Assembly (NCBI GenBank): GCA_016802295.1
Contig: JAESIW010000180.1
Coordinates: 2,288,039-2,352,038, forward strand
Direction of reading: 5' to 3'
From: Brachionus rotundiformis
Taxonomy: Eukaryota > Rotifera > Eurotatoria > Ploima > Brachionidae
Length of the DNA: 64,000 nt
Shown here: in pieces, positions 37,601 to 49,936 of the stretch
How the letters are laid out: each line of letters opens with the position of its first letter
Numbering within the stretch: the stretch's first letter is position 1
The notes under the pieces: model-generated
Told to the model about the DNA's origin: nothing
Seen by the model: only the letters and a program-made list of their open reading frames with translations
Database searches by the model: none
Translations under genes and position numbers: made by a program

Positions 37601-38454
37601 TAAATATTGGATTTAAAAAAATCGAACTCGAAATGAATCTTTAAATGTTAAAATTTTTAATTTTAGAAAAATAAGCCAAATTCCCCAATAACTGAGAAAA
37701 ACTTGAAAAGATTAACATCTCGTAATAACCGATACCATTTCGAAGATTTGTCCCAATTTGTCCAGCAAGAAAATAGTCGAAGATCAATTTTGGAAAAGGA
37801 TGAATTTTTTGCTGACTATAAAAAGCTAAAACACAGCTTAAGTGCTCAAGACGCCGATGACGTTCTTTTCGGTAATTTAATCAGATTTTATTCTGATCAA
37901 ATGTTTTATAAAATAAATTATAGACAAACTCAAAAAAATTCGCGATAGTGAATTTTTAACTAAGAGCTTAAGCAGATTAAATGGTTAGTCCCTTAATTAA
38001 CAACTAAATCTAAACCATTATCTAATTTTTACTAACATTCTTATTTTCAAAGATTATTATTTGATATTTTTGGTTAAATTTATTTAATTTTTTTAATTGT
38101 TTTAAATTAAAGATGATGAAATGGACGAATATCAAAACTATTCTAATTTGGAATATGAAAACGAAGATTTAGAGAGTTCTCTTGATATGAAAAATACTAA
38201 TAAAAAAGTAGTTGATCTTAAAATAAAATAATTATTTAATTGTTTTTATTTTTAAGGATATTGGAATGTCAATTCAAAATAAAAATGATAATTTAAATGA
38301 GGATAATAAAGATAAAGAATCCATTTCTAACAAAACAATTTCAGAAACAGCAAAATTATCTACAATTATCAAAAACGATTTTACTGATAATAAACAAGAT
38401 ATGGAAAAAAAATTAACTAATTTAACTGAATTGCCAGTGAATGAAAGTACATAG
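31667..38454 (+). CDS. PNPLA6: neuropathy target esterase / lysophospholipase (PNPLA6/7, Swiss-cheese type)
   Basis: Exons: 31667-33004, 33058-33390, 33451-33519, 33574-33707, 33761-33892, 34157-34847, 34904-35086, 35140-35418, 35484-35670, 36814-36930 (or 35785-35871 plus 35927-35956), 37082-37214, 37265-37433, 37483-37599, 37667-37871, 37924-37983, 38113-38207 and 38257-38454; 1479 aa. The enzyme deacylates phosphatidylcholine and lysophosphatidylcholine at the ER. A membrane helix spans residues 62-81. Cyclic-nucleotide-binding-like domains follow, including VFGYFDQTIILEMC and GRLRSILKTG. The patatin-like domain has GGGGARG, nucleophile Ser1026 in GGTSIGSF, and catalytic Asp1146 in LLDGGYVNNLP. 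A His tract (HHHHHYHHHHHYH) lies near residue 415. The C-terminal 200 residues are acidic and divergent. PNPLA6 and PNPLA7 cannot be told apart here. The ATG directly follows an AG acceptor-like site. Confidence 0.95.
35785..35956 (+). other. PNPLA6: alternative (mutually exclusive) NTE exon copy A, in two pieces
   Basis: Two coding pieces, 35785-35871 (87 nt) and 35927-35956 (30 nt), are separated by a 55-nt GT..AG intron and sum to 117 nt. That is exactly the length of exon 36814-36930, with the same entry and exit phase (1/1). They encode a diverged version of the same peptide: LPPLCDP.DGHLL and DG.Y.NNLP are shared and about two thirds of residues are identical. Copy A has DGC where copy B and all esterases I recall have DGG. 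Frames and splice sites are intact. It could replace the canonical exon and alter the catalytic-Asp loop. Confidence 0.85.
36814..36930 (+). other. PNPLA6: canonical NTE exon copy B with catalytic Asp loop
   Basis: A 117-nt phase 1/1 exon encoding the segment from LWRYIRSSMSLSGY to LLLDGGYVNNLP. It is closer to human PNPLA6 than copy A. The catalytic-dyad Asp is residue 1146. It is separated from copy A by an 857-nt intron, unusually long for this gene, as is common around regulated exon pairs. Confidence 0.85.
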
Positions 38455-39129
38455 AATAATACTTTTTTATTGATAAATTTATTCTTTCCTTTTTTTTTTA
38501 TAATTTGATTGATAGTTATTATTTATTTTTAAAAAAATTTAGTTAATTTTACGATACCGGTTACAATTAATCTATAAAATTAATTTTACATTAGTGTTTA
38601 TTATTTTTATTATTGATTTTTTTTTTAAATGATTAATTTATACTATTTTTTAATATTGGATGGCCATGTTAAAAAATAAATCGCGATGTCCTGCCAAACA
38701 AAAGTAAAGAAATTAACTAAAAAAGATTATTGATGATGGTCTATATTTTGAAATGTATTTAAGTTTATTTCATCTGGCAAGTCTCACTAAATTTTAGTTA
38801 CAATCAAAGTCAACTGTAATCTTTTAGTGACGAATTTAAGTACAAATTTTCTAATTGATTATATTCTAAAAAGTTAAAAAAAGATATCTTTAATTAATCT
38901 AATAAAAATAACAATCATTTTATAGAATTGATTAAATGAATTATCTTTTTAAAGAATTGAGCATATACTTTTTTTTCGCTAATTTTGACATTTTAATTGA
39001 ATTTTTGATTTTTTTAAATAAAAAAGTATCACAAAGGTAAGTAAGCTTAACTTTCAAATCACCAATTCTCCCATTTTTTTTGTTTCCTTATTCACTCCTT
39101 ATGGAGCATATGGTCATTAATTTTGATTT
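38455..39129. other. intergenic region, no gene seen
   Basis: AT-rich DNA after the NTE stop codon. It probably includes the NTE 3' UTR. No coding frame or repeat is seen before the retroelement remnant. Confidence 0.45.
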
Positions 39130-39490
39130 CCACTCAAGTCGATCTTTTTCTTACCTTTGCTTCTCCCCATGTCATTCCCATTTCGATTAGCTCTTTCGTG
39201 ATTGACCTCCATGTTAATATCCGTGTATCTTTCATTCTAAGTACATGCCCAAGCCATCGCAGCCTTTTGTTTTTAATGCACTGACTTAATGACTCTGATT
39301 TTGTCATTCTGTATAGGTCACAATTCGACAATGTATCAGACCTGTGTATCCCGAGAGTCCTCCGCAGGCTTCCAGTGTGGAAGGTGTTAAGGCTTTTAAT
39401 TCTCCAATGTTTGGTAATTTTAAATTTTCTTCATGAGGTTTGATTAACTTGTGAATCCATCTTAAATATTTTGGTACTGTCGACTTAATT
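39130..39490 (-). mobile_element. decayed non-LTR retrotransposon fragment (reverse transcriptase C-terminal end)
   Basis: Read on the minus strand, the stretch gives the familiar end of RTE/jockey-like endonuclease-reverse transcriptase ORFs: SLRRTLGIHRSD, then LSNCDLYRMTKSESLS, then NKRLRWLGHVLRMKDTRI. The frame opens only for about 65 codons at its clearest and no upstream polymerase domain is present, so this is a 5'-truncated dead copy. The direction matches the neighbouring SCAI gene, but it lies downstream of the SCAI stop. Assignment to a named clade would need a database comparison. Confidence 0.85.
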
Positions 39491-39859
39491 GATTATTTTT
39501 TTTTTGGTTTATTTGCTTTACCTGTTTGCTACCACACTGTTTCACTTTAGATCGTTAATAAGGATTTATCACTTATACGTTTTCTTTTGCTTTTACATTT
39601 AGGCTGTCTTGACATTAAATTTTGAGGAAAAAATCCATTCAATTCTTTAACCAAAAAAAAGGGCCATGTCCAAATAAATTTAAAAGTCTATTTGAACTTG
39701 GTCCTTTTTATTTTATTCTCAGGTAAATAAGCACAGCTATTTTTTTTTTTCAGAAAATTTCGTCAAAATTAATTTGAACATTTTTTTAATTTAAAAATTC
39801 GATATTTAATAAAATAAATATTTATTAAAAAAATTAAGATAATATATTATTTATTTAAA

Positions 39860-42334
39860 TCATTCGTCATCTATGTCTAAAAAAAGCTGTCTAATATTTA
39901 AAATACTAGCCAGATCGAGTATCATTTTCAGGATGGATTTGTTATCGATTATTTCATTTGAGAGCTGAGGCTGTGAAGACGGATAGTAATCTGAACCCTA
40001 GCGAAAAAAACTTTAGAAATTTATTTATCTTTTCATTTAATATATACTTTAAATCCACGGTGTAGCTTAAGTGAACAAAAACAAAAAACAAACCTAAAGA
40101 TAAAAACTCGTAGGAAATCGTCGGCTGAAAACTGAATGAATACACTTTCTATAGATATAAATTAATTATTGTTTATTTTTATTTTTGACTTAGAAAATTA
40201 CCAATTTGTTTATTTTTATAAAAAGTTCGAGCTATTTCAATAAAAATAGCACTAATTTGATCCTGACTTTTGGAGTAAACGATTCCGGTCAAGCTGCTAA
40301 TGTTGCAAATGTAACAAAATGCAAATAATGGATTGGTTAAAAACAATGTGAAAAGATTTCCATAATGATGCTGACGTTCCTGAAATATAGGTGGCAATTG
40401 TTGTGGTGCTAAGAGAGATAAAAATGGTTGACCGAATAAATTCGGAAAATTCTAAATAAAATAACTCAAGTTTAAGTAATTTAATAAATCTTGTTTTTTT
40501 TATTTACTTTAAAAGCAAAACTATTTGAACTATCTACAATTAAAAATATTGGCTTCCTAGAAAAGGGATACAAATCTCCTGGATATATACTAAAATTTAA
40601 GCTCAAAATAAAATTTTTATTTGTTAATTTTTGAATTTACCAATGTGGTTCTTTGGAGAGATTGGACTTTCGATGTTGGGCTTCATGACCGGAGTGAGTC
40701 AAGCCAAGACCATTCATTGACATGGACAAATTTCCAACATCTTTTTTACTATTTGTCCGTACTCCACCAAAATCGTAAGCATCTTGACCAAGTAAACAAT
40801 TCAGATAAATGATTGGAAATAAAATTTGGCAAAATTACGTTCAATTTGAGCCCTTGAGTGAGATTCGCATCCATCGGCCGATAAATATATCATAAGAACA
40901 GAATGTGGTGGTAGATCTTTAAAAGCTGATGAAATATAAGTATAAAATTGACTAAAACTCGGCTTATATAACAAATATTTGTGAGGATTTTCTCGGTGAA
41001 TTATTGACTGAGAATTTTTGTCATTATCGTTTATCTATAAAATAAAATTACAAAAAAAAATAAAAAACAAATACAAATAGAAGAAGAAAATTACAATTAA
41101 ACTAGTGGTCATTGACTTCTCAGAGTTGGTAATATTTTGAAGTTTGGTCTCGTTTAGAGCTGAAGGAGATGGTTCTCTTTCCACTGCTTGAAGCATTCTA
41201 TACATATCCAGTGACAATTCACTGAATTTTATCTGATTAAAAATTAATTTAATAAAAAAATTAATAAGTTATTTGTTGTGATGCTTACTTGATTGTGACA
41301 ATTTCCGACAATTACTATTTCGGATAGAACTAAATTAGTAGAGCTAGCCGATTGATTTAAGATATGATTCCTGAATTGTTCAGTATAGGACATCATTGTG
41401 TTTGGTCCAATCAATGGCACATGAGATGGCGTCAAACGATTTGAAAAAGAAGACACATTTTCATTATCAATATTTACTAAAGAATCGGCTTCCAGAAAAT
41501 CATTTATTTCATTTTTAACCATTTGCCTTAAATACGTAAAATTTAGTTGTACTAACTTTTAACCATTGATAAATTACCATTCTAGTTGGTCTTCGGGGTC
41601 GTAAATTTTAACATATTCATCTATCTGTCGACCAAGTTCTCTGATCAAATCTGTAACTTGCTTTGCTTTTTTAAGTAAAAGACAAACTACTATAAATCGT
41701 GCATAGAATCGTAGCTTTTTGACCATAAGATCAGGTCTGTAAATTTTTTTCAAAAAAAAAAAACTAGAAATTAATTTCAATAAAATAATTTAATCAAAAC
41801 AGACTTTTCTTCTTTGTTGGCTTTGGAATAGTAGGCTCTAGATTGAATAGCCTGATAAAAACTATACGCTTCTTTCAGATAATTTGATTCACTAGTTCTT
41901 AAACTAAATTAACTTAAGCATAAATGATTTAAATTTTTTCATCCAAATTACTAATAGTGATAGTACAATTGTCCAATCTTGGAGGCTATCTCTCCAATTT
42001 GCCATCTTTTTAAGTTATACTTTTGTTCCAGAACTTGTCTATTTTGTTGCTGGAACTTCCATAATTTTGTATAAACATCGAATGTGCGCGCAAAATAAGC
42101 ATTCCATTGGCAACTCTTGTGACCATACTGGGGCAATTCTCTAAGTCCATTGAACAATTGCCGGGACTTGTCCAGTAAATAAATAAATTCATTTATTATT
42201 TTTTTTTCTTTTTCATCGAGTTGTGTCCAGTCAATGTCCGAGTGAGTGAACACGTTCGAGGTGGAATAGCTCTTAAGTGAGTTATTCTGTTTACTTGTAT
42301 CAATAAGTCTATTTATCTCTAATTTACTCGACAT
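39860..42334 (-). CDS. SCAI: SCAI, suppressor of cancer cell invasion homologue
   Basis: Eleven exons: 42334-41952, 41903-41805, 41736-41578, 41526-41289, 41232-41095, 41034-40839, 40782-40641, 40589-40508, 40451-40202, 40148-40048 and 39997-39860, giving 641 aa (human 606). Very clear family blocks: FIYLLDKSRQLFNGLRELP, ARTFDVYTKLWKFQQQNR, KRWQIGEIASKIGQLYYHYY, KKLRFYARFIVVCLLL, IVGNCHNQ, DMYRMLQAVEREP, ENPHKYLLYKPSF, YPGDLYPFSRKPIF and LASILNIRQLFLD. SCAI in vertebrates is a nuclear cofactor that represses MRTF/SRF transcription and acts with 53BP1 in double-strand break repair. No signal peptide or membrane helix. Exon 10 must run to 40048 to retain the family's FIFC-like stretch. A T-rich AG acceptor-like site lies 24 nt before the ATG. 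Confidence 0.95.
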
Positions 42335-43089
42335 TTAATATTTTAGTTTATTTAATTCTAAAAGAAAAATAATTGATTTTTCTCCCGGAACCCCAATAAG
42401 ATTATAATTAAAAATTTAATTTTTTTTATGTAAATTATTTTTTTGTTTGAAATAAAATGAAAGGAATTCATGCTTCATATGAATTCACATCTTTAAATTC
42501 CAGATTTAGATTAAGAAAATATTTGCTCTATATCAAATCCTGTTTTCAAGGGGTTCGATATCAAAAATCGTTGGATACAAATTGTCTATTCATTTTTTTC
42601 TTAATGATTCATCAAAGCTAAACATAAACATGAAACATATTGTTTCTAGTCTAATGTGATTAAAAGTGAGTGGGCTATTTGGATTCGATGCGGCGAATTA
42701 TGAATGGGAGAATGAAAAAATACTATTCTAATATAAAAATCTAATAAATTTTCTTTACAGTTGATTAATTATTTTAAAAGAAAAAAAAATTGTAAATTTC
42801 AAACTATCTTTTGTCAATTTGCACATTGTTAGGGGAAAAAATTCGATCAAGTTTGCATTCTCTGGCAGACAGGACCGCTTAGCAGCAAAAAATCAATTTT
42901 AAAATACTTATATATAATTAAACCTATAATTTTCCTATCAAAATTTTAATTATTTTTTAATAATTGAATGCTAAATGAAAAAAAATTAGAATTTTTTTGA
43001 AATAAATTATTTAATTTCAACACCAATGCAGTTTTGTTTTGACTCCAGAGCTATTTATTTCAAAATACACTTACACTAAATAGGCAAAT
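42335..43089. other. intergenic region, no gene seen
   Basis: AT-rich DNA upstream of SCAI. It includes the SCAI promoter. No coding frame or repeat. Confidence 0.45.
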
Positions 43090-43315
43090 ATGTTTAATTT
43101 TGTTTTTATTGAATTTTTTAATTACCTTTTTTCTTTTTGTTCGTGTTTTTATTTACTCGGCCTCTTTGTTGCCAATGGATTTTTGGAATTTTGCTTCAAA
43201 ATTTCAAAATAAACAACCGATTTTACATTATTTTAGTCTTAATTTGTTTTCTCAAGTCGGAAGAGCTCTAAATCAACTCTATCTTAATAACAACGATATT
43301 GTATTGCAAAGTTAG
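43090..43315 (+). CDS. possible small secreted peptide or relic
   Basis: Not recognised. An ATG at 43090 opens a 40-codon hydrophobic frame. An overlapping frame, open to 43315, encodes a hydrophobic leader followed by a mixed, coding-like tail (LPMDFWNFASKFQNKQP, VGRALNQLYLNN). No ATG begins the second frame before the internal Met, and I found no splice that links the two. It could be a small secreted peptide with a missed 5' exon, a frameshifted relic, or chance. An AG acceptor-like site precedes 43090. Confidence 0.25.
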
Positions 43316-44399
43316 AATTTTAAATTTGACAAATGATATTTATTTAGCTTTTTTAATGCATTATCAAATACTGAGTAGTTATTTAAATAAATACTCATTC
43401 ATAATTGCATTTGGTTTTCCCTAAGTCTCAAAAGATTAGCTAACTCGCTTAATTCTTCTAATTAAATTCTTTAAAAAAACTATAAAAAAATTTTGACAAA
43501 AAATTTAAACCTATACTAGTAAAAAATCAATAACTAATAAAATACTAAAAACTTGAAATATTTGATCTAACTTTTATCTATATTTTGTTTTTTTTTCAAG
43601 AGCAAGAGCTGGCTTCCTAGACAGACCAGTGCCAATTTTTGCTGAATTAAGATAAATTTTCAACTTGAAAAATTCTGTATAGCCTCTGAGTATATATTTT
43701 TCTCATCAAGTTATAAATTTAATTAAAAACTGACACGAAAATTTGCTAAATTTTCTACTAAAGATAAAATACCAATAAATGAAATTATTCGTGAAAATTC
43801 CGACAATTGCCGCTTCTTATCAGGCCTGAATGCATTCCTAAAAATCTTCAAAAATCGATACGATTTGATTATCAATAGGTAAATTCGACTAATCTGGCAT
43901 CTTATCTTAATTTTGGCTTTAAAAAAACTATCGATTTATGAACTACTAGTTTATCACAATAAATTTGAAAGTGTAAAATTAAGTTTTTAGCTCGTACTTA
44001 AATGAGATTTTCTCCTAAATGCCAAGACTTGAATTAGCATTGCGACTAATTAGACTTTTTAATATTCAATCGGGAAATATAGTTTTTATGATGACAAATG
44101 AAGGGGAGTATAAAAAAAGACCAGTGGTGTTTAGAAAGTTTATTAAAATTCAGTCAAAAATATTTTATTAATTAATAAAATCACTCTAATCATTCTGACA
44201 TTATTCAAATAAGCAAAACTTAAATCAAATTCTAATTTAAGCATATTATTTAAACAAAATAGATAATTTGATTGTTTTATTTTGGCACCATATTTACTGA
44301 AACTAAACTATTAAATTTTATTTAAATTATAATCAAATATTTAAGATCCTATTTCTTAGACTCATTAAGCAATATCATTCATCACAAAAAAAAAACAAT
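43316..44399. other. intergenic region, no gene seen
   Basis: AT-rich DNA with no open frame or repeat that I can support. Confidence 0.45.
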
Positions 44400-44816
44400 T
44401 TAAATTGAGTTGTTAGCCAAGATCCAAGTGGCTGCAATGCCGAATAGATGTACCATTATTTGGACTATGAATATTACCAGCTCTTCTTTATAATGGGTTG
44501 AGTTTCCATATCTTCTATGCTTTTCAACTGTGTCCGGTATACCGATGACCAAGCGAATAATGAATATAATAATTAGAATAAGTAAACTGATGAGTAAATT
44601 TCTTCTAATTTTGCTCCATACACTGAGAATAGCCCAGATGATAATGGCGACAAAAAGCACTCCTAGGGCCACGTTCGCGGCGTAGTTCCACTGGAGGCCT
44701 GTGTAGACCCATCGTACTGCATTACGAACAATGTAGTCATAGAAAAATGTGCCAATCAATGACCCATGGTAAATGGTCAAAAATATTTGCAAGGTTGAGT
44801 CTTGAAAAATTGCCAT
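44400..44816 (-). CDS. small multi-pass membrane protein, unknown family
   Basis: Single-exon frame of 138 aa from ATG 44816. It starts MAIFQDSTLQIFLTIYHGS and has about four hydrophobic segments: near residues 10-30, VALGVLFVAIIIWAILSVW, LLISLLILIIIFIIRLVIG, and LVIFIVQIMVHLFGIAATWIL at the end. A charged loop (DTVEKHRRYGNSTHYKEE) separates the last two. I do not recognise the family. Upstream in-frame codons are hydrophobic noise without ATG. An AG acceptor-like site lies 4 nt before the ATG. The 3' end is a normal TAA. Confidence 0.7.
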   Translation of the reverse strand: MAIFQDSTLQIFLTIYHGSLIGTFFYDYIVRNAVRWVYTGLQWNYAANVALGVLFVAIIIWAILSVWSKIRRNLLISLLILIIIFIIRLVIGIPDTVEKHRRYGNSTHYKEELVIFIVQIMVHLFGIAATWILANNSI

Positions 44817-46760
44817 ATTTTCTAAATAATATAAGATTAAACTAAAAATAAAAAACAAAAATATAAGTTCAACATGAATTATGATCAAGTAGTAAAACAG
44901 ATAAATATATGGTTAGCATAAATTTAACTCTGAAAGCTATATTCGAATATAAATATCGATGTATAATGAATAAAAAAGATTTTCTAGTTTATAAATTAAG
45001 CTAGAAAGCTGTTGGGAAATTGATGGGTATTTGATTTTCATGAATCGTTTGCACTGAGTGAAATAAATGTATTTATTTTTATTGTCTAATTTAATCTTCC
45101 TAGAAAATATTTATTTGAACAAACTGCAATTGGCATTTTACAAAAGCTATTAAAAACTGTTTGAAATAAAGTTACTTCTTTTTACATGATTAATATTTTT
45201 ATGTGAAAAATTCATAAAATTATTCAGTAATAATTGAATCCAAGTCTTTTTAAAAAATTAGAAATAAAACTTAAAATCATAGAATTCATAAAACCTTATT
45301 AAAATATTATACAGATACAAAAAAGAAAATCCTAAAACTCTTAAAAACTTTGCCAAAGTAAATTAACTGAATGTTACACATTGTAAATCTTTTTTAAATA
45401 TCAACCCTCTTATCATATTCAAAAACTAATTCGTCCAAAAATTTTTAACAAAGAAAATATCTTTATTTTATTGAAAAATTCTTGGAATAATTTAACCAAG
45501 ATAGATAACTTGTTTGGATTTTGATTAAGTATTATATTTAATATAAAATAACATCGCAATACTGATAAATTAAAGCCAATTTAGAGTATTATTTGGGTTA
45601 ACGATTAAATTTGTGAATCATTATACAAAAAATAGCATAATTTTAAATAATTATAGAATTTAGGAGAACTTTGAGAAGCGCCAGATTTTTATCTATTTTA
45701 TTTAAAAGATAATTTAGGAAAGGGGAATTTCCAGGGAAGACCCGAATGGCATAGCTTTTTTTTCAGCCCTCTTTTAAGCAATTTTAATTTTACAAAATTT
45801 AGATTAATTTTACAAAATAATTAAGAATTTTTGTTTTTTATATAATTTGTATTTACATTGTTAAGCAAAAATAAAAAATTCTTAATTTAGATAATTTTAC
45901 TTAGTTTGCCAAGTTGAAAAATAGACTTGCAAAAAATTATATTATCAATATTGATTCAATAAAACTTGGATTTTTTAAAATTAAAATTTTTTTTTCTATC
46001 AATAAGTTTTATTTCTCGTCTATCTTCCTGTCTGTTCCATTTTATTACAAAAAAAGAAGATTTTATGAAAATATTCTAAAAAATTTTAATTTTTACCGAA
46101 AGTTTATTACGATTAAAAAAATTACAATAAAATGATTATAAACACAATTTTTATTAACAAAAAAATTAAAAAAATTATTAGTTGTTTTTGGTAAACCAAA
46201 TGGTGATGTCTTAGTGCAATTCCTGATGAGTAAAAGCTACAAAAATTGCAATAGGACAATCAACATTGGGCACTCGAAAAGATAAAAAGTTCTTGTATTT
46301 TAAACTAAAAAATATTTAAAATTTAAAAGACCATTTGCCATCTTAATCACATCGTTAGCTCTTTTTTGTTTAACAACAAAATTTGAATTCATATTAATCA
46401 TTGCCTCTAAAGGCGTCGTTTTTTATGATTCATTAAATTTACATCATTATTATCTAAATTAAAGGTTAGTACTTGATCTGCTAGAGTCATCAAAATTTTC
46501 TAAATAAACCATCAATTTTGCTTTGATTCACTTAATATGATTTTTTAACAAAATTTAATCGGCTATTTATACTCATAGAATAAAAGTTCACTTTAGTCTT
46601 AGAGAACATTCTGAAATCTTTGGTCATACAACTTATACAAGTTATTTATTAGTGCAGGTCAATGATTATACTGTCTCAAAAATGAAATTATATTTTTAAA
46701 TACTTTATTAGAACAAAGAAATTAAATCTAAAATTTTACTAAAATAATTAAATATTTTTT
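44817..46760. other. intergenic region, no gene seen
   Basis: AT-rich DNA between two minus-strand genes. The plus-strand ORF 45914-46135 is made almost only of Lys, Ile, Phe, Asn and Tyr codons and reads as background. AATAAA-like signals for the aminotransferase are expected just below 46760 on the minus strand. Confidence 0.45.
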
Positions 46761-48376
46761 TTATTTGGTGACTTGGTGAATGGCATGTGCCAAGTAAGCA
46801 TTATTTTTTGATGAGACACCAGCAATTGAAATACGGCCGTCCTTGGTGAGATACACTGAGAATTCTTTAGTTAGTCTTTCGACTTGTTGTTCATTTAGGC
46901 CTGTAAAGCAGAACATACCAATTTGATCGGAAATGTGTTGCCAGTTGAGTACTGAGCCCTCTTTTTTAAGATTTTCAACGAGAGTTTGTCTCATTGTGAT
47001 GATACGGTCAGCCATACCCTTGACTTCTTGAAGCCACAGAGCTCTCAATTCTGGTGTGTTCAAGACAGCTGACGCAATGTGTGCACCATGTCTTGGAGGA
47101 TTTGAGTACAATCTGCGAATAACTACTCTCAGTTGACTAGCAATTCGTTGAAGATCATCTTGTTCTCTGGCAACAATGGTCAGAGCTCCCACTCTTTCAC
47201 CATACAAACCCATGTTTTTGGCAAATGATTGTGCGACCAAAAACTCGTGCCCATCTTGAGCAAATAAGCGAACAGTAAAAGCATCTCTGTCAATATCACC
47301 ACTGGCAAAGCCTTGATAAGCCAAATCTATAAATGGCATCAAATTGCGTTGCTAAAATATAAATTATTTTAAGCATTGTTCTTATTTTAGATATCTTTTA
47401 TCTATCTATCTACCTTGACAACTTTAGAAATTTCTCTCCATTGTTCTTGAGTTGGATCTACACCAGTAGGATTATGGGCACATGCCTGTAGCAAGATAAC
47501 CGATCTTTCAGGAATTTTCTAAATAAAAAAATAATTTTAAAATTTACAAATTTTTTTAATAAAATTTATTAATTATAAAATATACACTTACACTAATATC
47601 TTCCATACATCCTTCAAAATCAAAGCCTCGAGTTGATGGCTTGTAGTAGCGATACGATTTAACTTCGAAAGATGAATCACTTTATAAAATTTGACTTAAA
47701 AAATAAGTAAATAAAATTATCAATGACTCTGAACCATTAATTTAAATTAAAAGTTTTTAGCCATTTTTTAAAAATACCTTGCGATCGGATTATGGTTTCC
47801 CCATGAGGGTATCGGCATGTAAACTAATTTTTGATATGGATAAAATTTTCTCTAAAATAATAATTATTTAAAAATTAGAAAAATTTTTTAATTTTGTTTT
47901 ATTTATTTTACCAAAAACTCGAATCCATTTCTTAGACCACCAGTGCCGGAAATACTTTGAGCAGTTAGGTACTAAGGATGAAAATTAAAATTTGAATATT
48001 TTAGCAATAATTAGCAAACTTGTTTATTTTTGATAATGTCCGAGTCATTGCCAAACAAAAGTCGGGCACTGGCCTCACAAAAATCAGGAACACCGGTGAT
48101 TTGGGTGTATTCTTTGTCCATATTTTTGGAGGCTATGATAGCTTCAGCCTTACGGACACAATCTAAGACATATGGTTTGCCATCGTCATCACGGTAGGCA
48201 CCAACTCCCAAATTAATCTTGTTCGGGTTGGTATCTTTTCTAAAAGCGTCAGTAACGCCCAAAATTACATCCGGAGGGGCCATTTTTATGTTTGCCCACC
48301 AGTGGCTTTGGTTCACTGATTGATTCAAGCATTTCAAGAAGTCAGTTCTAAGAACAGTCTTTAAAGTAGAATGCAT
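46761..48376 (-). CDS. GOT2: mitochondrial aspartate aminotransferase
   Basis: Six exons: 48376-48020, 47971-47912, 47851-47778, 47679-47592, 47518-47414 and 47351-46761, giving 424 aa (human GOT2 430). A PLP enzyme interconverting aspartate and 2-oxoglutarate with oxaloacetate and glutamate, part of the malate-aspartate shuttle in the mitochondrial matrix. The first 30 residues are basic and Ser/Leu-rich, a targeting presequence; WWANIKMAPPDVILGVTDAF matches the mature mitochondrial isoform. Conserved blocks include INLGVGAYRDD, SISGTGGLR, ACAHNPTGVDP, DLAYQGFASGD (Asp237 to the PLP ring N) and SFAKNMGLYGERVG, where Lys273 forms the Schiff base. The end AHAIHQVTK is nearly identical to the vertebrate one. 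All joins keep frame. An AG acceptor-like site lies shortly upstream of the ATG. Confidence 0.97.
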
Positions 48377-49936
48377 TTTACTTTCGCTCTAATTTTACTC
48401 TAAAATAAGATTCTAATTTTAAATTATGTTTGGCAAAAGCGTAACCTAAGATTTTTATTTCTTTTCAAAGCGTCAAGCATTTGGATCACGCTTTAAATAT
48501 TTGAATGTAAGTAAAAGCTAAGCATTTAGAATTTTGCTTTTTCGATAAAAGAATCGTTTTAGTTCTTACAGAGTTTTTTGTCTTGAAAATCTAAGCGTTT
48601 TACCTTCAAGCTTTAATTTCCCAATACATTCATATTAAAGCTTTTCAAATTTTTTTGTTTGATAGGCTAAAAAAATAGGTGGTAAGCTGTTTCTAAATAT
48701 GCTGGTTTAAGATTATAATTATCTTAAATTTTTTTTTATTCTCAAGCTTTGCTATTTCTGTTTTGTGTATTTTTTTTTCAAAGCACAGGTGCAATAGAAT
48801 TTTTTTAATAATTTATCTTAATTAATTGATGTCCACAATTAAATAATAACAAAATAATTTTTTTTTATATTTTTAATTTTAAAATTTGTTTAAATACAAA
48901 TTTTGATTCTTATCTAAAAATAATTAATCAAATAATTTAAATGTTAAAAAGCATACAGTTAATACGTGTTGTTTATTAAATTTTTCATAATTTGATCATC
49001 AATTCATCTTGTGAAAACATATATGACTATATTGTTATTTTAGATATTAACACTAGTACCAAAACTGATCAAAATTGAAATTTATCTAACATTATAATAA
49101 TAAAATTATTTATTTAAAAAAATTTTTTTTGATTATAGATAATTCATATTTGTGCATACATAGAATAATTCGTATATTTTTTTACATAAATAATTTTTAT
49201 AAAACGCTTTTTTTTATTTTAATTGTAATTTATATTAGATATTAATTTTTGTAAAATTATTAATTAAGAAAATTATTTTAATTAAATAATTTGTGAACAA
49301 ATTTTTAATGTTAACTTGAATAAAGTTCAATTGTGATCTTTTTTTAAGAAGTTTTATTAATTTTAAATTTTGTATCTTTATATCTGATTCAATATTTTTA
49401 TTCAATTTATAAATAAAAAGTGTAGTTTAAAAGTCAAAAATTCAAGTCTAACTATCTTTAAAACAAGCTAGTAAAATTGACAGGATTAATACTTTAATTA
49501 CCTATAAAATTTTATATTTCGATTTCTTATTAAAATGATGATGCTTTCTACTTAAATGATGAAATCAAAAAACAAATGATATATTTTTGAAATTAAATAT
49601 AAATGAACATATTGAATGGAACGTTCTTAATTATCTGTTTTTAATTTTAACTTAAATTTAATTATTTTATTAAAATCTTACTGATGTTATTAATTACATT
49701 ATTGTAACATATAGTATATAAGATCTTGCTATCCTGTATCATTAGTTTTAAGTTTATAGTTTTGGTTTCTTTATAAAACCCTCTAAGTAGTTGGATTAAT
49801 AAAAATATAAACTTTCAGTTGATACTTTAACTTCGCTTCCATTCCCTAACCAAAATCCTAATCAGCCCAGTCGCACCACAAATATTTTATTAGCTCTGGA
49901 TTTTTTGATACCAAATTTGAAATATAATTTGATGAT
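48377..49936. other. intergenic region, no gene seen
   Basis: AT-rich DNA upstream of GOT2. No coding frame is supported. Its right end flanks the foldback element and seems to continue the interrupted coding-like relic described at 49850-50445. Confidence 0.45.

Noticed and set aside
45914..46135. 73-codon plus-strand ORF
   Set aside because: Almost only Lys, Ile, Phe, Asn and Tyr; expected by chance in this AT-rich DNA.
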